Shown here: positions 18,802 to 28,306 of the stretch, piece by piece
How positions within the stretch are numbered: position 1 is the first letter of the stretch
Layout: the number at the start of each line of letters is the position of its first letter
NCBI RefSeq assembly: GCF_900105185.1
Contig: NZ_FNTJ01000001.1
Span: forward strand, 4,546,501 to 4,610,500
Source of the DNA: Pseudomonas saponiphila
GTDB lineage: Bacteria; Pseudomonadota; Gammaproteobacteria; Pseudomonadales; Pseudomonadaceae
Direction of reading: 5' to 3'
DNA: 64,000 nucleotides
Program-made: the position numbers and the translations under genes
Notes under the pieces: model-generated
Told to the model about the DNA's origin: nothing
What the model saw: only the letters and a program-made list of their open reading frames with translations
The model's database searches: none

Positions 18802-18877
18802 TGGCGTCCCCTAGGGGACTCGAACCCCTGTTACCGCCGTGAAAGGGCGGTGTCCTAGGCCACTAGACGAAGGGGAC
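18802..18877 (-). tRNA. tRNA-Glu (TTC), copy 2
   Basis: Identical to copy 1 and placed exactly 260 bp from it. CCA encoded. Confidence 0.98.
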
Positions 18878-18982
18878 ACGCTACCCGGAACACATGGTGT
18901 GTGTTTCGGTGTCCAGACCCTGATCCGAAGACTTCGGTTCTGGTTTCACTCGACTTCGCCCGAAAGCGCCGCCGTTTAAAAT

Positions 18983-19058
<76 letters not shown>

Positions 19059-19060
19059 AT

Positions 19061-19136
19061 TGGCGTCCCCTAGGGGACTCGAACCCCTGTTACCGCCGTG
19101 AAAGGGCGGTGTCCTAGGCCACTAGACGAAGGGGAC
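19061..19136 (-). tRNA. tRNA-Glu (TTC), copy 3
   Basis: Identical to the other two. It is the first tRNA of the transcript, 62 nt downstream of the -10 box. Its gap to tRNA-Gly copy 3 is 2 nt instead of 3. Confidence 0.98.
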
Positions 19137-19197
19137 ACACTACAACATTCACTGCTTTCAACGTTTTGCGCTTTGCTTTCCGTTGAAAGTGGCGCGC

Positions 19198-19226
19198 ATT
19201 CTATGGATGCTTTGGGAGGCCGTCAA
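19198..19226 (-). promoter_or_regulatory. sigma70 promoter of the tRNA operon
   Basis: The minus strand has TTGACG (19226-19221), a 17-nt spacer and TAGAAT (19203-19198). A GC-rich GCGCGCC discriminator follows, the hallmark of stringently controlled stable-RNA promoters. Confidence 0.88.
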
Positions 19227-19511
19227 CCCCCAGATATAATTTTATTTAAATCAATGACTTCGGGGCAGTTTAAGGTCCGCTGCGGGGTTTTCTGTGGTCC
19301 AGGCTTTGACGCCTATATTCTGTCACTCGACAAGGCGTTATAGTCCTCCGCAGCCGGTAATGGCAATTTGAACCCGAGGTTCTCCCCGGACCGTCGCTAC
19401 CTATATAGGCATATAGGCAGCACCCGCCATGCCCGGCTCGTCGAGCGGCGCTATGCGCCTAAATGCCAAGCCACTACACTCGCACGCGAATCCTATAACG
19501 AGGTTTTAACG
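19227..19511. other. Intergenic region upstream of the tRNA promoter and of the hypothetical gene
   Basis: 285 bp with no convincing gene. It is AT-rich next to the tRNA promoter (19232-19255), a possible UP-element-like stretch. A short direct repeat, TATAGGCA twice, lies at 19404-19419. A promoter for the rightward hypothetical gene must be here but no good match was found. Confidence 0.6.
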
Positions 19512-20282
19512 GTGACACCACTCATGATCACCCTGCTGGTAATAGCCGGGATCGCACTATTGATCGCCATTGGCTACATGAACCATGTGGTGGAAAACAA
19601 CAAACTGGAAAAGGCCCGCACCAAGGTCGAGCTCAATGACCGCCTGCGCCGCTGCGGCGAGATCACCGAAACCTTCCCCGGCCAGTTCATGACCCCGGCC
19701 CTCAAACTGCTGCTGACCCGCCTGGAGCTCAACGTGGTGCAGCGCATACTCAGCCTGGACAAGACCGACACCTCGCTCAAGGCGCGCCAGGCCGAGCTCA
19801 ACACCCTGATTGGCCAGGGCGAATCGATTCCGGTGAACAACCCGCCGGCACCGATCCAGACCGAAGCCAAGGCCAAGGATGTGCGCTTCCTGCTGGAGGC
19901 GATGCACGGCCAGGTCACCCGTGCCGCCCACGACGGTTTCCTGCAACCCAATGAAGCCAAGCGCTGGATCAAGGAAATCCGCCATATCCTGGTGCTGCTG
20001 CACATCGAGTTCTTCAACAACCTGGGGCAGTACGCCCTGCAACAGAACCAACCAGGACAGGCCCGCCTGGCCTTCGAACGCGGCGTGCAATACCTGCGCA
20101 AGCAGCCGGATCCAGCGGTCTACAAGGAACAGCTGGAGTACCTGGATAAACTTCTGGTCCGCGCCAACTCCATGGTGTTGTCGACCCTGGAGCCCGCGGA
20201 AGATGAAGTCAACGAGCTGACCCAGGGCCTGAAGACCGTGGAAGCCGACGCCGACTGGAAAAAGAAAGCCATCTACGACTGA
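19512..20282 (+). CDS. Conserved hypothetical protein with N-terminal membrane anchor
   Basis: 256-aa protein with one N-terminal transmembrane helix (about 4-23, MITLLVIAGIALLIAIGY). A long helical cytoplasmic part follows, with TPR-like alternation in the region around IEFFNNLGQYALQQNQPGQARLAFERG (about 175-200). The GTG at 19512 has GAGG 8 nt upstream; an ATG four codons later is the alternative, and the longer frame from 19368 lacks support. I recall a similar gene beside the tRNA cluster in P. aeruginosa. Function unknown; perhaps a scaffold. Confidence 0.8.
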   Translation: MTPLMITLLVIAGIALLIAIGYMNHVVENNKLEKARTKVELNDRLRRCGEITETFPGQFMTPALKLLLTRLELNVVQRILSLDKTDTSLKARQAELNTLIGQGESIPVNNPPAPIQTEAKAKDVRFLLEAMHGQVTRAAHDGFLQPNEAKRWIKEIRHILVLLHIEFFNNLGQYALQQNQPGQARLAFERGVQYLRKQPDPAVYKEQLEYLDKLLVRANSMVLSTLEPAEDEVNELTQGLKTVEADADWKKKAIYD

Positions 20283-20285
20283 GAT

Positions 20286-20326
20286 AAAAACCCTTGTCCG
20301 GCGCAACCCGCGCCGGACAAGGGTTC
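20286..20326. terminator. Strong hairpin terminator between convergent genes
   Basis: AACCCTTGTCCGGCGC pairs perfectly with GCGCCGGACAAGGGTT, a 16-bp stem. The stem is preceded by AAAA, so on the minus strand it is followed by U's and may mainly serve the chemoreceptor gene or both directions. Confidence 0.75.
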
Positions 20327-20350
20327 GATACCGCTGCGCCCTCCCCGCCG

Positions 20351-22321
20351 CTACAAGCGGAAATGCCCCACCATCCCTTTCAATTCCACCCCCAACTGCG
20401 CCAGCTCGATGCTCGACGCGGCATTGCCCTGCATGGCCAGTGACGACTGATCGGCACTGGCACGAATGCTAGTGACGCTGCGGTTGATCTCTTCCGCCAC
20501 CGAACTCTGCTGCTCGGCGGCGGCGGCGATCTGCTGGTTCATCTGCTGGATCAACGACACCGCCGCGGCAATGCTGCCCAGGGCGCTCTCGGTCTGCAGG
20601 GCATCACTGACCGCCAGCTTCACCAGCTCGCCACTGCCCTTGATCTGTTGCACCGAAGAATCGGCGGCCGCATGCAACGCAGTTACCAGACGTGCGATCT
20701 CCTCGGTGGATTGCTGGGTCCGCTTGGCCAGGGCCCGCACTTCGTCGGCCACCACGGCAAAGCCCCGGCCCTGCTCCCCCGCCCTGGCCGCCTCGATGGC
20801 GGCGTTGAGGGCCAAGAGGTTGGTCTGCTCGGCCACGCTCTTGATCACATCCAGCACACTGCCGATGTTGTCGATCTCGGCGCTCAGGCTTTCGATGCCG
20901 CTGCTGGCCCGGGTCGCGGAGTCCGCCAGTTGCTCGATCCGCTGCATGCTCTGGCGCACCACCTGTTGCCCGCTCTCGACCTTGTCATCCGCGGCCTGAG
21001 CTGCCTGGGCCGCCTCCTCGGCGTTACGCGCCACATCGTGCACCGTGGCGGTCATCTGGTTCATGGCGGTGGCCACTTGCTCGGTTTCTTCTTTCTGGCT
21101 GCTGACTTCCAGGTTGGTCTGCTCGGTCACCGAGGACAGCGACTGGGCCGAACTGGCCAGTTGCTCGATCCCGGCCTGCAAGCCGCTGACGATACCGCTC
21201 AGGCCGCTGCCCATCTGCTGCATCGCCTGCATCAACTGGCCGATCTCGTCCCGCCGGGTCACGGCCACGCTGGCCGTCAGGTCCCCGGCGGCGATCTGCT
21301 GGGCCACATGCATCACGCTGCGCAGCGGCCGCACGATCAGGCGCGTGATGCTCAGGGCCGCCAACAGCCCCACCAGCAGGGCCAGGGCCGAGGAGCCGAT
21401 GATCAGCAAGGAGTTCTTGTCCAGCTCGCCCTGCATCGCCAGGTCCTGGGCGACATAGGCCTGGTCGACCCGGGCCATCACCTGGGCCGCACGCTCATGC
21501 AGCTTCTGATAGACCTGTTTTTCCTGAGTCAGCAGGCAGGTGTATTCGTTGAGTTTTTCGCTGAAGTTGCCGATGTGTCCCGACACCTCGTTGAGCACCG
21601 TCTGGTAACCCGCATCCTTGACCGCGGTCTTCAGCTGTTCGGCCTGAGCCAGCGCCTGCTCGGCCTGTTCGATCTTGCCCTGCTCGGCGCCAGCCTGCTC
21701 ATCGCCCTTGCGATTCTGGTCCAGGCGCACCCGCGCTTCGTTCATGGCCTGCAGCATCAGGCGTGAAACCTGGCTGATCTGGTTGGCCTGCTCGATGAAC
21801 TCCGCACCCTCCTTGCCCTGGGAATCCTTGAGGGTGTAGGCGCCGTCATCCGCCAGCCCGGCCTGCAGTACGTCGAGGTTGTTGGCCACGCTGGACACCG
21901 ACCAACTGGCCATTTCAAGGGCCAGGTCCTTGGCCTGGGTCAGCTCGACGAACTCGTCGAAGGCCTTGCGATAGTCCGCCAGCGCCAACTCGACATCAGC
22001 CATCGCCGTCTGGTTGGCCGCCGACTGCCCCTTGAGCTGCCGGGCCAGCCCCTGCAAACCCTCCAGGCTCTCGTGCAAGCTGTCAACGGTCTTGCTGTCG
22101 CCATGCAGGGCATAGTCCTGCTCCAGCAGCCGCACCTTGAGCACGCCGCTGTTGAGCTGGGACATTTGCTTGAGGCCGTCGAAGCGCTGGCTGATGGTCT
22201 GCAGCGACCAGACGCCAATGCCGGCCACCAGGGCCGTCAAGAGCAACACCAGAGCAAACCCGATACCCAGTTTCTTTGCCATGCCCAGGTTGGCAAAACG
22301 TCCACTCGCGGCCGAAGTCAT
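20351..22321 (-). CDS. Methyl-accepting chemotaxis protein with long periplasmic helical sensor
   Basis: 656-aa chemoreceptor. TM1 is at about 17-38 ([21 protein letters not shown]). The periplasmic region is about 260-270 residues, all helical, the size of the HBM (helical bimodular) domain of McpS. TM2 is at about 305-327. Then come HAMP, two methylation helices and the hub around [23 protein letters not shown] receptors bind TCA intermediates or related acids; that ligand class is inferred from size only. The start at 22321 has GGAAGGGGA upstream and removes a spurious extension to 22588. Confidence 0.9.
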   Translation of the reverse strand: MTSAASGRFANLGMAKKLGIGFALVLLLTALVAGIGVWSLQTISQRFDGLKQMSQLNSGVLKVRLLEQDYALHGDSKTVDSLHESLEGLQGLARQLKGQSAANQTAMADVELALADYRKAFDEFVELTQAKDLALEMASWSVSSVANNLDVLQAGLADDGAYTLKDSQGKEGAEFIEQANQISQVSRLMLQAMNEARVRLDQNRKGDEQAGAEQGKIEQAEQALAQAEQLKTAVKDAGYQTVLNEVSGHIGNFSEKLNEYTCLLTQEKQVYQKLHERAAQVMARVDQAYVAQDLAMQGELDKNSLLIIGSSALALLVGLLAALSITRLIVRPLRSVMHVAQQIAAGDLTASVAVTRRDEIGQLMQAMQQMGSGLSGIVSGLQAGIEQLASSAQSLSSVTEQTNLEVSSQKEETEQVATAMNQMTATVHDVARNAEEAAQAAQAADDKVESGQQVVRQSMQRIEQLADSATRASSGIESLSAEIDNIGSVLDVIKSVAEQTNLLALNAAIEAARAGEQGRGFAVVADEVRALAKRTQQSTEEIARLVTALHAAADSSVQQIKGSGELVKLAVSDALQTESALGSIAAAVSLIQQMNQQIAAAAEQQSSVAEEINRSVTSIRASADQSSLAMQGNAASSIELAQLGVELKGMVGHFRL

Positions 22322-22518
22322 GGTGCGCTGTCCCCTTCCAATCCCCAATGGCCATAGGGCCATCCGTCTGTGCGAAGGGTCGCAACGGCGTGCACCGACG
22401 CACAAGTCTCTGACGTCGGAATAATGGCAAAAAGCTACGCCGAGGTCGTTTTCAGGACACTGGAGGTCGATTCCATCCAGCCCCCGCGACAACTGCCGTC
22501 GGGGGGCCGGTCGAAGGC

Positions 22519-23280
22519 TCAGATCGCGGTGGCACCACCATCCACCGCCAGCGCATGACCGGTGGTGAAGGCCGCGCCATCGCTGCACAGGTAAAGCACG
22601 GCGCTGGCGATTTCCTCGACCGTGCCGATACGGCCCACCGGGTGCATCGCCGCGGCGAACTCGGCCTTCTTCGGATCCGCTTCATAGGCCCGACGGAACA
22701 TGTCGGTGTCGATCACCGCCGGGCATACCGCGTTAACCCGGATCTTTTTCTTGGCGTACTCGATGGCCGCCGATTTGGTCAGGCCGATCACCGCATGCTT
22801 GGACGCCGCATAAATGCTCATTTTCGGCGCCGCGCCCAGGCCCGCCACCGAGGCGGTATTGACGATCGCCCCGCCGCCCTGGGCCAGCAGCAACGGCAAC
22901 TGATACTTCATGCACAGCCAGACGCCCTTGACGTTGACCCCCATGATGGCGTCGAACTCGTCCAGGCTACCTTCTGCCAGCCGGCCCTTCTCGATCTCGA
23001 TCCCAGCGTTGTTGAAGGCATAGTCCAGACGGCCATACGCCTCGAGGGTACGGGCCATCAGTTGCTGCACATCCGCTTCCAGCGTGACGTCGCAGGGCAC
23101 GAACACCGCCTCGCCTCCCGCCGCGCGGATCAGCGCCACAGTGCCTTCGCCCCCGGCCACATCCAGATCCGCCACCACCACCTGCAAGCCTTCTGCGGCA
23201 AACGCCAGGGCCGTCGCCCGGCCGATTCCATTGGCCGCGCCAGTCACCAGGGCCACCTGGCCGGAAAACGTCATGCTCAT
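22519..23280 (-). CDS. Short-chain dehydrogenase/reductase (SDR)
   Basis: 253-aa classical SDR. The cofactor motif TGAANGIG is at about 14-21, the NNAG motif in FNNAGIE, the catalytic Ser in NTASVAGLG and the YxxxK in [10 protein letters not shown]. The C-terminal [13 protein letters not shown] is standard. D38 in VVVADLDVA suggests NAD(H) preference. It is a single gene, with no operon partner to indicate substrate. Confidence 0.92.
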   Translation of the reverse strand: MSMTFSGQVALVTGAANGIGRATALAFAAEGLQVVVADLDVAGGEGTVALIRAAGGEAVFVPCDVTLEADVQQLMARTLEAYGRLDYAFNNAGIEIEKGRLAEGSLDEFDAIMGVNVKGVWLCMKYQLPLLLAQGGGAIVNTASVAGLGAAPKMSIYAASKHAVIGLTKSAAIEYAKKKIRVNAVCPAVIDTDMFRRAYEADPKKAEFAAAMHPVGRIGTVEEIASAVLYLCSDGAAFTTGHALAVDGGATAI

Positions 23281-23516
23281 TGCAAAGATCCTCGATCAGA
23301 TACGGGTCAGCTGTGAAGCCCATCTAGCCATAGCGGTCCCGGTCGGCGTCAGCATTATCAGAAGGCCGGTTGAGGCCTTATGCATCCTGGTGATGAAAAT
23401 ACCGGGGCTTTCATCACCACACTGGATCGACATTCATTCGCTGAATCGGCAAACCTTGCAGCAACCCACCCGAGGGTCTATCAACTAGGACTTCATCCAC
23501 CCCTTGAGTGCCTGCC

Positions 23517-24521
23517 ATGACCAGCCTGACCAATCGCCAGTTTCTGCTCGCCAAACGCCCCGTCGGCCCGGCTACCCGCGACACCTTCACCTACCAGCAG
23601 GTAGCCGTGGGCGAGCCCGCCGCCGGGCAGATTCTGGTGAAGAATGAATACCTGTCCCTGGACCCGGCCATGCGCGGCTGGATGAACGAGGGCAAATCCT
23701 ATATTGCGCCGGTGGCCATCGGCGAAGTCATGCGCGCCCTGGGCGTGGGCCGGGTGATTGCCTCCAACAACCCCGGATTCGCCGTCGGCGACTACGTCAA
23801 TGGCGCCCTCGGGGTGCAGGACTACTTCCTCGGCGAGCCCCGAGGCTTCTACAAGGTCGACCCCAAGCTGGCCCCTCTGCCACGCTACCTGTCAGCCCTG
23901 GGCATGACCGGCATGACCGCCTACTTCGCCCTGCTGGACGTCGGCGCGCCCAAGGCCGGCGACACCGTGGTGCTGTCCGGCGCCGCCGGCGCGGTGGGCA
24001 GCATCGCCGGGCAGATCGCCAAGCTCAAGGGCTGCCGCGTGGTGGGCATTGCCGGCGGCCAGGACAAGTGCAAGTTCCTCATCGACGAACTGGGTTTTGA
24101 CGGCGCCATCGACTACAAGAGCGAAGACGTCAACGCCGGGCTCAAGCGTGAATGCCCGAAAGGCGTCGATGTGTATTTCGACAACGTCGGCGGCGACATC
24201 CTCGATGCCGTGCTCAGCCGCCTGAACCTCAAGGCGCGAGTGGTGATCTGCGGCGCCATCAGCCAGTACAACAACAAGGAAGCGGTCAAGGGACCGGCCA
24301 ACTACCTGTCGCTGCTGGTCAACCGGGCGCGCATGGAAGGATTCGTGGTCATGGACTACGCCGCGCAGTTCGCCGCCGCCGGGCAGGAAATGGCCGGCTG
24401 GATGGCCAAGGGGCAGCTCAAGAGCAAGGAGGATATCGTCGAAGGACTGGAGACTTTCCCGGAGACGCTGGGCAAGCTGTTCAGCGGCGAGAACTTCGGC
24501 AAGCTGGTGCTGAAAGTCTGA
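23517..24521 (+). CDS. NADP-dependent oxidoreductase, zinc-independent MDR family
   Basis: 334-aa medium-chain reductase of the leukotriene B4 dehydrogenase/CurA type. The N-terminal GroES-like domain includes NEYLSLDPAMRGWMN, and the Rossmann motif is SGAAGAVGSIAGQIAKLKG (about 157-175). There are no catalytic zinc ligands. Such enzymes reduce alpha,beta-unsaturated ketones with NADPH. The ATG at 23517 (MTSLTNRQFLLAKRPVGP) fits relatives better than the GTG at 23508. A REP element follows the gene. Confidence 0.92.
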   Translation: MTSLTNRQFLLAKRPVGPATRDTFTYQQVAVGEPAAGQILVKNEYLSLDPAMRGWMNEGKSYIAPVAIGEVMRALGVGRVIASNNPGFAVGDYVNGALGVQDYFLGEPRGFYKVDPKLAPLPRYLSALGMTGMTAYFALLDVGAPKAGDTVVLSGAAGAVGSIAGQIAKLKGCRVVGIAGGQDKCKFLIDELGFDGAIDYKSEDVNAGLKRECPKGVDVYFDNVGGDILDAVLSRLNLKARVVICGAISQYNNKEAVKGPANYLSLLVNRARMEGFVVMDYAAQFAAAGQEMAGWMAKGQLKSKEDIVEGLETFPETLGKLFSGENFGKLVLKV

Positions 24522-24525
24522 ATCC

Positions 24526-24609
24526 GCAGGAGCCGGCCGGCGATCCGCAACGGCGGCCGGAAAGGGCCGCCAAGCGCAAAACCGCTATCGCCGGCAAGCC
24601 GGCTCCTAC
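24526..24609. repeat. REP-type inverted pair (copy 2)
   Basis: GCAGGAGCCGGCCGGCGAT faces ATCGCCGGCAAGCCGGCTCC, between convergent genes. An additional GC-rich hairpin (GGCGGCCGG / GGGCCGCC) lies between the arms. Confidence 0.8.
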
Positions 24610-24622
24610 AAGAGCAGGCGTG

Positions 24623-25324
24623 TTACAGAGCCAGTTCGGCGACCACGTCGGCCAGGGCCTTGGCCGGATCGGCCGCCTGGCTGATGGGGCGACCGATCAC
24701 CAGGTAATCAGAACCGGCATCCAGGGCCTGGCGCGGGGTGAGGATCCGCCGCTGGTCATCCTGGGCACTGCCCGCCGGACGAATCCCCGGAGTCACCAGT
24801 TGCAGGGTCGGATGGGCGCTCTTCAGGGCCTGGGCTTCCAGGGCCGAGCACACCAGGCCGTCCATCCCGGCTTTCTGCGCCAGGGCGGCCAGGCGCAGCA
24901 CCTGCTCCTGAGGCTCGATGTCCAGGCCGATGCCGGCCAGGTCTTCACGCTCCATGCTGGTGAGCACGGTGACGCCGATCAGCAGCGGCTTGGGGCCAGT
25001 GCGCTGGTCCAGCACGTCGCGGCAGGCAGCCATCATGCGCAGGCCGCCGGAGCAGTGCACATTGACCATCCACACGCCCATTTCCGCGGCGGCCTTGACC
25101 GCCATGGCGGTGGTGTTGGGAATGTCGTGGAACTTCAGGTCCAGGAACACTTCGAAACCCTTATCGCGCAGGGTCCCGACAATCTCGGCGGCGCAGCTGG
25201 TGAACAGCTCCTTGCCGACTTTGACCCGGCACAGTTTCGGGTCCAGTTGATCGGCCAGTTTCAGTGCGGCGTCACGGGTGGGAAAATCCAGGGCGACGAT
25301 GATAGGAGTCTGGCAGGCGGACAT
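24623..25324 (-). CDS. pyrF: Orotidine 5'-phosphate decarboxylase PyrF
   Basis: 233-aa enzyme that converts OMP to UMP, the last step of de novo pyrimidine synthesis. The catalytic DLKFHDIPNT motif (DxKxxDI) is at about 62-71 and the C-terminal phosphate-gripper motif is DYLVIGRPI. Start MSACQTPIIVALDFP at 25324. The open frame continues upstream to 25504 without similarity. It is a single gene. Confidence 0.97.
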   Translation of the reverse strand: MSACQTPIIVALDFPTRDAALKLADQLDPKLCRVKVGKELFTSCAAEIVGTLRDKGFEVFLDLKFHDIPNTTAMAVKAAAEMGVWMVNVHCSGGLRMMAACRDVLDQRTGPKPLLIGVTVLTSMEREDLAGIGLDIEPQEQVLRLAALAQKAGMDGLVCSALEAQALKSAHPTLQLVTPGIRPAGSAQDDQRRILTPRQALDAGSDYLVIGRPISQAADPAKALADVVAELAL

Positions 25325-25628
25325 GAAGGGGCTCTCAGGCAAGTCGAAATCGGCGCGGATTGTAGCGCAAGCCGGGACGATCCGGGACCCGATCAGCGGT
25401 AAATCCTCCTCAACGGTGCCAGGGATCTTCGATCCACCGGCAAATCCGCGGGCTGCCCCGGCATTTGTATCGGCGCAGATACACTGACGACACGCCAGCA
25501 ACAATACCCGGCGCTACCCTCGCCAGCCGCAACACCCTCGAACAGCACTTCCTGCCTCTGGGCCGGACGCCTATGCTGAAGCCACAACCTCGCCGTCGCC
25601 TCCTGATGGCCGGCAGCCTACCTGGCAG
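25325..25628. other. Intergenic region between pyrF and the two-component system
   Basis: 304 bp between divergent genes; no gene seen. The main feature is an 18-bp dyad at 25466-25483. Elsewhere it is GC-rich without clear promoters. Confidence 0.6.
25466..25483. promoter_or_regulatory. Candidate operator, perfect 6-6-6 dyad
   Basis: TGTATC, six bases, GATACA: a perfect inverted repeat 146 bp before the response-regulator start. It could be an autoregulatory site for that regulator or serve another factor. No functional evidence. Confidence 0.4.
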
Positions 25629-26405
25629 ATGAACGCACCCATGCATAACACTCCAGCCCCTCTGAACGACGACTCCAAAGCCGTGGCCAATGGCGACGAC
25701 AAGCGCTGGAATACCCGGGCCCTGATCGTCGATGACGACGTGCCGATCCGCGAACTGCTGGTCGACTACCTGGCACGCTTCAACATCCACGCCAGCGGTG
25801 TCACCGACGGCGCGGCGATGCGCCAGGCCCTGCAGGCAGAGCACTTCGACGTGGTGGTGCTCGACCTGATGCTGCCTGGTGAAGACGGCCTGTCACTGTG
25901 CCGCTGGCTGCGTAGCGAATCGGACATTCCGATTCTCATGCTCACCGCCCGCTGCGAGCCCACCGACCGCATCATCGGCCTGGAGCTGGGGGCCGACGAC
26001 TACATGGCCAAGCCCTTCGAACCGCGGGAACTGGTGGCGCGGATCCAGACCATCCTGCGCCGGGTCCGCGACGACCGCAGCGAACAGCGGGCCAGCATCC
26101 GCTTCGACAACTGGCGCCTGAACAGCGTGCTGCGCCAACTGATCTCCGCCGATGGGCTGGTGGTGCCGCTGTCCAACGCCGAGTTTCGCCTGCTCTGGGT
26201 ATTCATTGAGCGCCCGCGCCGGGTACTGAGTCGCGAACAACTGCTGGACGCGGCCCGGGGTCGCTCCATCGAGGCCTTCGATCGCAGCATCGACCTGCTG
26301 GTGTCGCGCCTGCGGCAGAAGCTCGGGGACGACCCGAAATCGCCGCAACTGATCAAGACCGTACGCGGCGAAGGCTACCTGTTCGACGCACGAGACATCG
26401 GCTGA
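25629..26405 (+). CDS. OmpR/PhoB-family response regulator
   Basis: 258-aa regulator. A polar N-terminal extension of about 28 residues precedes the receiver domain (about 30-145; acidic pocket DDD at 35-37, phospho-acceptor D79 in VVLDLMLPGEDG, conserved KPFEPREL). A winged-helix Trans_reg_C domain runs from about 155 to 253, ending KTVRGEGYLFDARD. It is followed by its kinase gene with a one-base overlap (TGATG). The extension could be an artefact if translation starts at MHNTP (25641). Confidence 0.94.
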   Translation: MNAPMHNTPAPLNDDSKAVANGDDKRWNTRALIVDDDVPIRELLVDYLARFNIHASGVTDGAAMRQALQAEHFDVVVLDLMLPGEDGLSLCRWLRSESDIPILMLTARCEPTDRIIGLELGADDYMAKPFEPRELVARIQTILRRVRDDRSEQRASIRFDNWRLNSVLRQLISADGLVVPLSNAEFRLLWVFIERPRRVLSREQLLDAARGRSIEAFDRSIDLLVSRLRQKLGDDPKSPQLIKTVRGEGYLFDARDIG

Positions 26406-27454
26406 TGCGTGGGCGCTTCGATACGCTGTTCGGCCGGCTGTTTGGCCTCCTGCTGATCGCGATCGTGCTCGCCCACCTTCTGGCATTTTTCTGGTTCCAC
26501 CATTACGGACACCCGCCACCGCCCCCTCCACCACCACCGCCGGTGGCCCTCGGCAATGCCCCCCCTGGACCGCCGCCGTACTTCCCGCGTCGTCCGCCGC
26601 GCCCCTGGTTCGGCGGGCCGCTGGTGCCCCTGACCTTCCAGCTGATCTCCTTGGTGATTGCCGCCTGGTACGGCGCCAAGCTGCTCTCGCGGCCGATCCA
26701 ACGCCTGAGCGACGCCGCCGAACGCCTGAGCGAAAACCTCGACAGCCCGCCCCTGGAAGAGGTCGGTCCGCGGGAAGCACGACAGGCCGCCAGCGCCTTC
26801 AACCAGATGCAGAAACGCATACGGGAACAGGTCCAACAACGTGGGCGCATGCTCGGCGCCGTGTCCCATGATCTGCGCACGCCACTGTCACGCCTGAAGC
26901 TGCGCCTGGAGCAAATCGAGGACAGCAAGCTGCAGGGGCAGATGCGCCAGGACCTGGACGACATGATCAAGATGCTCGATGCCACCCTCAGTTATCTGCA
27001 TGAACAGCGCACCAGCGAGGCCGAGCAATGGATGGACGTGCAGGCGCTGGTGGAGTCGCTGTGCGAGAACGCCCAGGACCAGGGTGCCGATGCCCAGGCC
27101 CTGGGCCATTGCGCCCCGCTGCTGGTCCAGCCCATGGCCCTGCAGTCATGCATCAACAACCTGCTGGACAACGCCCTGCGCTACGCCGGCCACGCCACCC
27201 TGGCCCTGGAGGACCATCGGCATCAGTTGCTGATCCGAGTCATCGATCATGGCCCCGGCATCGCCGCCGACAAGCGCGAGGCCGTGTTCGAACCCTTCTT
27301 CCGCCTCGAAGGCTCGCGCAACCGCAACTCCGGCGGCGTCGGCCTGGGCATGACCATCGCCCGCGAAGCGGCGGAGCGCATGGGCGGCCAGTTGCTGCTG
27401 GAAGAAACGCCCGGCGGCGGCCTGACCGCTGTGCTGCGCCTGCCACGCCCCTGA
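26405..27454 (+). CDS. Sensor histidine kinase with proline/histidine-rich periplasmic loop
   Basis: 349-aa membrane kinase. TM1 is at about 11-31 and TM2 at about 73-93, flanking a short loop (32-72) in which 20 of 41 residues are proline, including ten in a row (37-46), with histidines at 32, 33 and 36. HAMP follows, then HisKA with H155 (AVSHDLRTPLSRLKL) and HATPase_c (NLLDNALRYAG, DHGPGIA, GGVGLGM). The sensor part is too small for a folded ligand-binding domain; direct ion or envelope-stress sensing is an inference. Its partner is the response regulator just upstream. Confidence 0.93.
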   Translation: MRGRFDTLFGRLFGLLLIAIVLAHLLAFFWFHHYGHPPPPPPPPPPVALGNAPPGPPPYFPRRPPRPWFGGPLVPLTFQLISLVIAAWYGAKLLSRPIQRLSDAAERLSENLDSPPLEEVGPREARQAASAFNQMQKRIREQVQQRGRMLGAVSHDLRTPLSRLKLRLEQIEDSKLQGQMRQDLDDMIKMLDATLSYLHEQRTSEAEQWMDVQALVESLCENAQDQGADAQALGHCAPLLVQPMALQSCINNLLDNALRYAGHATLALEDHRHQLLIRVIDHGPGIAADKREAVFEPFFRLEGSRNRNSGGVGLGMTIAREAAERMGGQLLLEETPGGGLTAVLRLPRP

Positions 27455-27562
27455 GCACCTTGTGTAGCCACGGGTACAAAGCGCCCATACCCAGGACAAC
27501 TCCGGCCTAGAGGCTGCATGAGCCGGTGCCCGCACCGGATCCATCCCCAAGGAGCGAGTCCA

Positions 27563-28297
27563 ATGATAGGTAGCGTCAGCAGCAACTATTCGAGCTATTA
27601 CAGCTCCAGCAGCAGTACCTCCAGCACCAGCCGCGGCCAACAGTTGCAAAAGGAACTGTTCGCCAAGCTCGATAGCAATGGCGACGGCGCGGTGAACCAG
27701 GACGAGTTGAACAACGCTCTGTCGAACCAAGGCGACCAGGGTGTCCTGGTCAGCCTGAGCAAGAACTTCAGCAAACTGGACAGCGATGGCAGCGGCAGCC
27801 TGAGCAGCGATGAAATGGCCGCCATGGCGCCACCGGCGCATCACGGCCAAGCGCCCGGCACCGAACTGGCGGACGCCCTGCTCAGCGCCCTGGACAGCGA
27901 CGGCGACGGCGTCATCAACAGCGACGAACTGAGCAGCGGCTTGAGCAGTGCCGGTAGCAGCGCCGACAGCAAGCAACTCTTCTCGGCCCTGGACAAGAAC
28001 CAGGATGGCAACGTCAGTGCAGACGAACTGGCCGCCAGCCTGACGCCGCCTCCGCCACCCCCACAACAGCTCTCCAGCGAGCAACTGTTCGGCCAGCTCG
28101 ACAGCGACGGCAACGGCAGCATCAGTGCCGACGAACTGAGCAGCGCCCTGCAGGCCGGGCGCAACCAGGACGGCGAGACTCGGAACCAGCAGGCCAACCT
28201 GGCCGAAGCCCTGGGCAAGATGATCGCCAACCTCAGCAAGCAGTATCAGCAGAACCCTGCCAGCAGCGTCGGCAACAGCGTCAACGTCGCCGCCTGA
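27563..28297 (+). CDS. EF-hand protein with five calcium-binding loops (XopAW-like)
   Basis: 244-aa acidic, Ser-rich protein. Five canonical 12-residue EF-hand loops are visible: 37-48 (DSNGDGAVNQDE), 73-84, 111-122, 144-155 and 180-191, all with Asp at position 1 and Glu at 12. The N-terminus is Ser/Tyr-rich with no Sec signal. A PPPPPP linker lies at 162-167. RBS AAGGAG lies 8 nt before the ATG. Similar pseudomonad proteins are, from memory, labelled XopAW-family type III calcium-binding effectors, but no secretion genes are nearby. It lies 108 bp after the two-component genes, same strand. Confidence 0.9.
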   Translation: MIGSVSSNYSSYYSSSSSTSSTSRGQQLQKELFAKLDSNGDGAVNQDELNNALSNQGDQGVLVSLSKNFSKLDSDGSGSLSSDEMAAMAPPAHHGQAPGTELADALLSALDSDGDGVINSDELSSGLSSAGSSADSKQLFSALDKNQDGNVSADELAASLTPPPPPPQQLSSEQLFGQLDSDGNGSISADELSSALQAGRNQDGETRNQQANLAEALGKMIANLSKQYQQNPASSVGNSVNVAA

Positions 28298-28306
28298 TGA
28301 GTGCTT

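Noticed and set aside
19368..19511. N-terminal extension of the hypothetical protein
   Set aside because: Low-complexity basic residues before the transmembrane helix and no RBS; a GAGG site sits before the GTG at 19512.
22322..22588. Upstream extension of the chemoreceptor
   Set aside because: Does not resemble chemoreceptor N-termini and overlaps the SDR gene; start at 22321 has an RBS.
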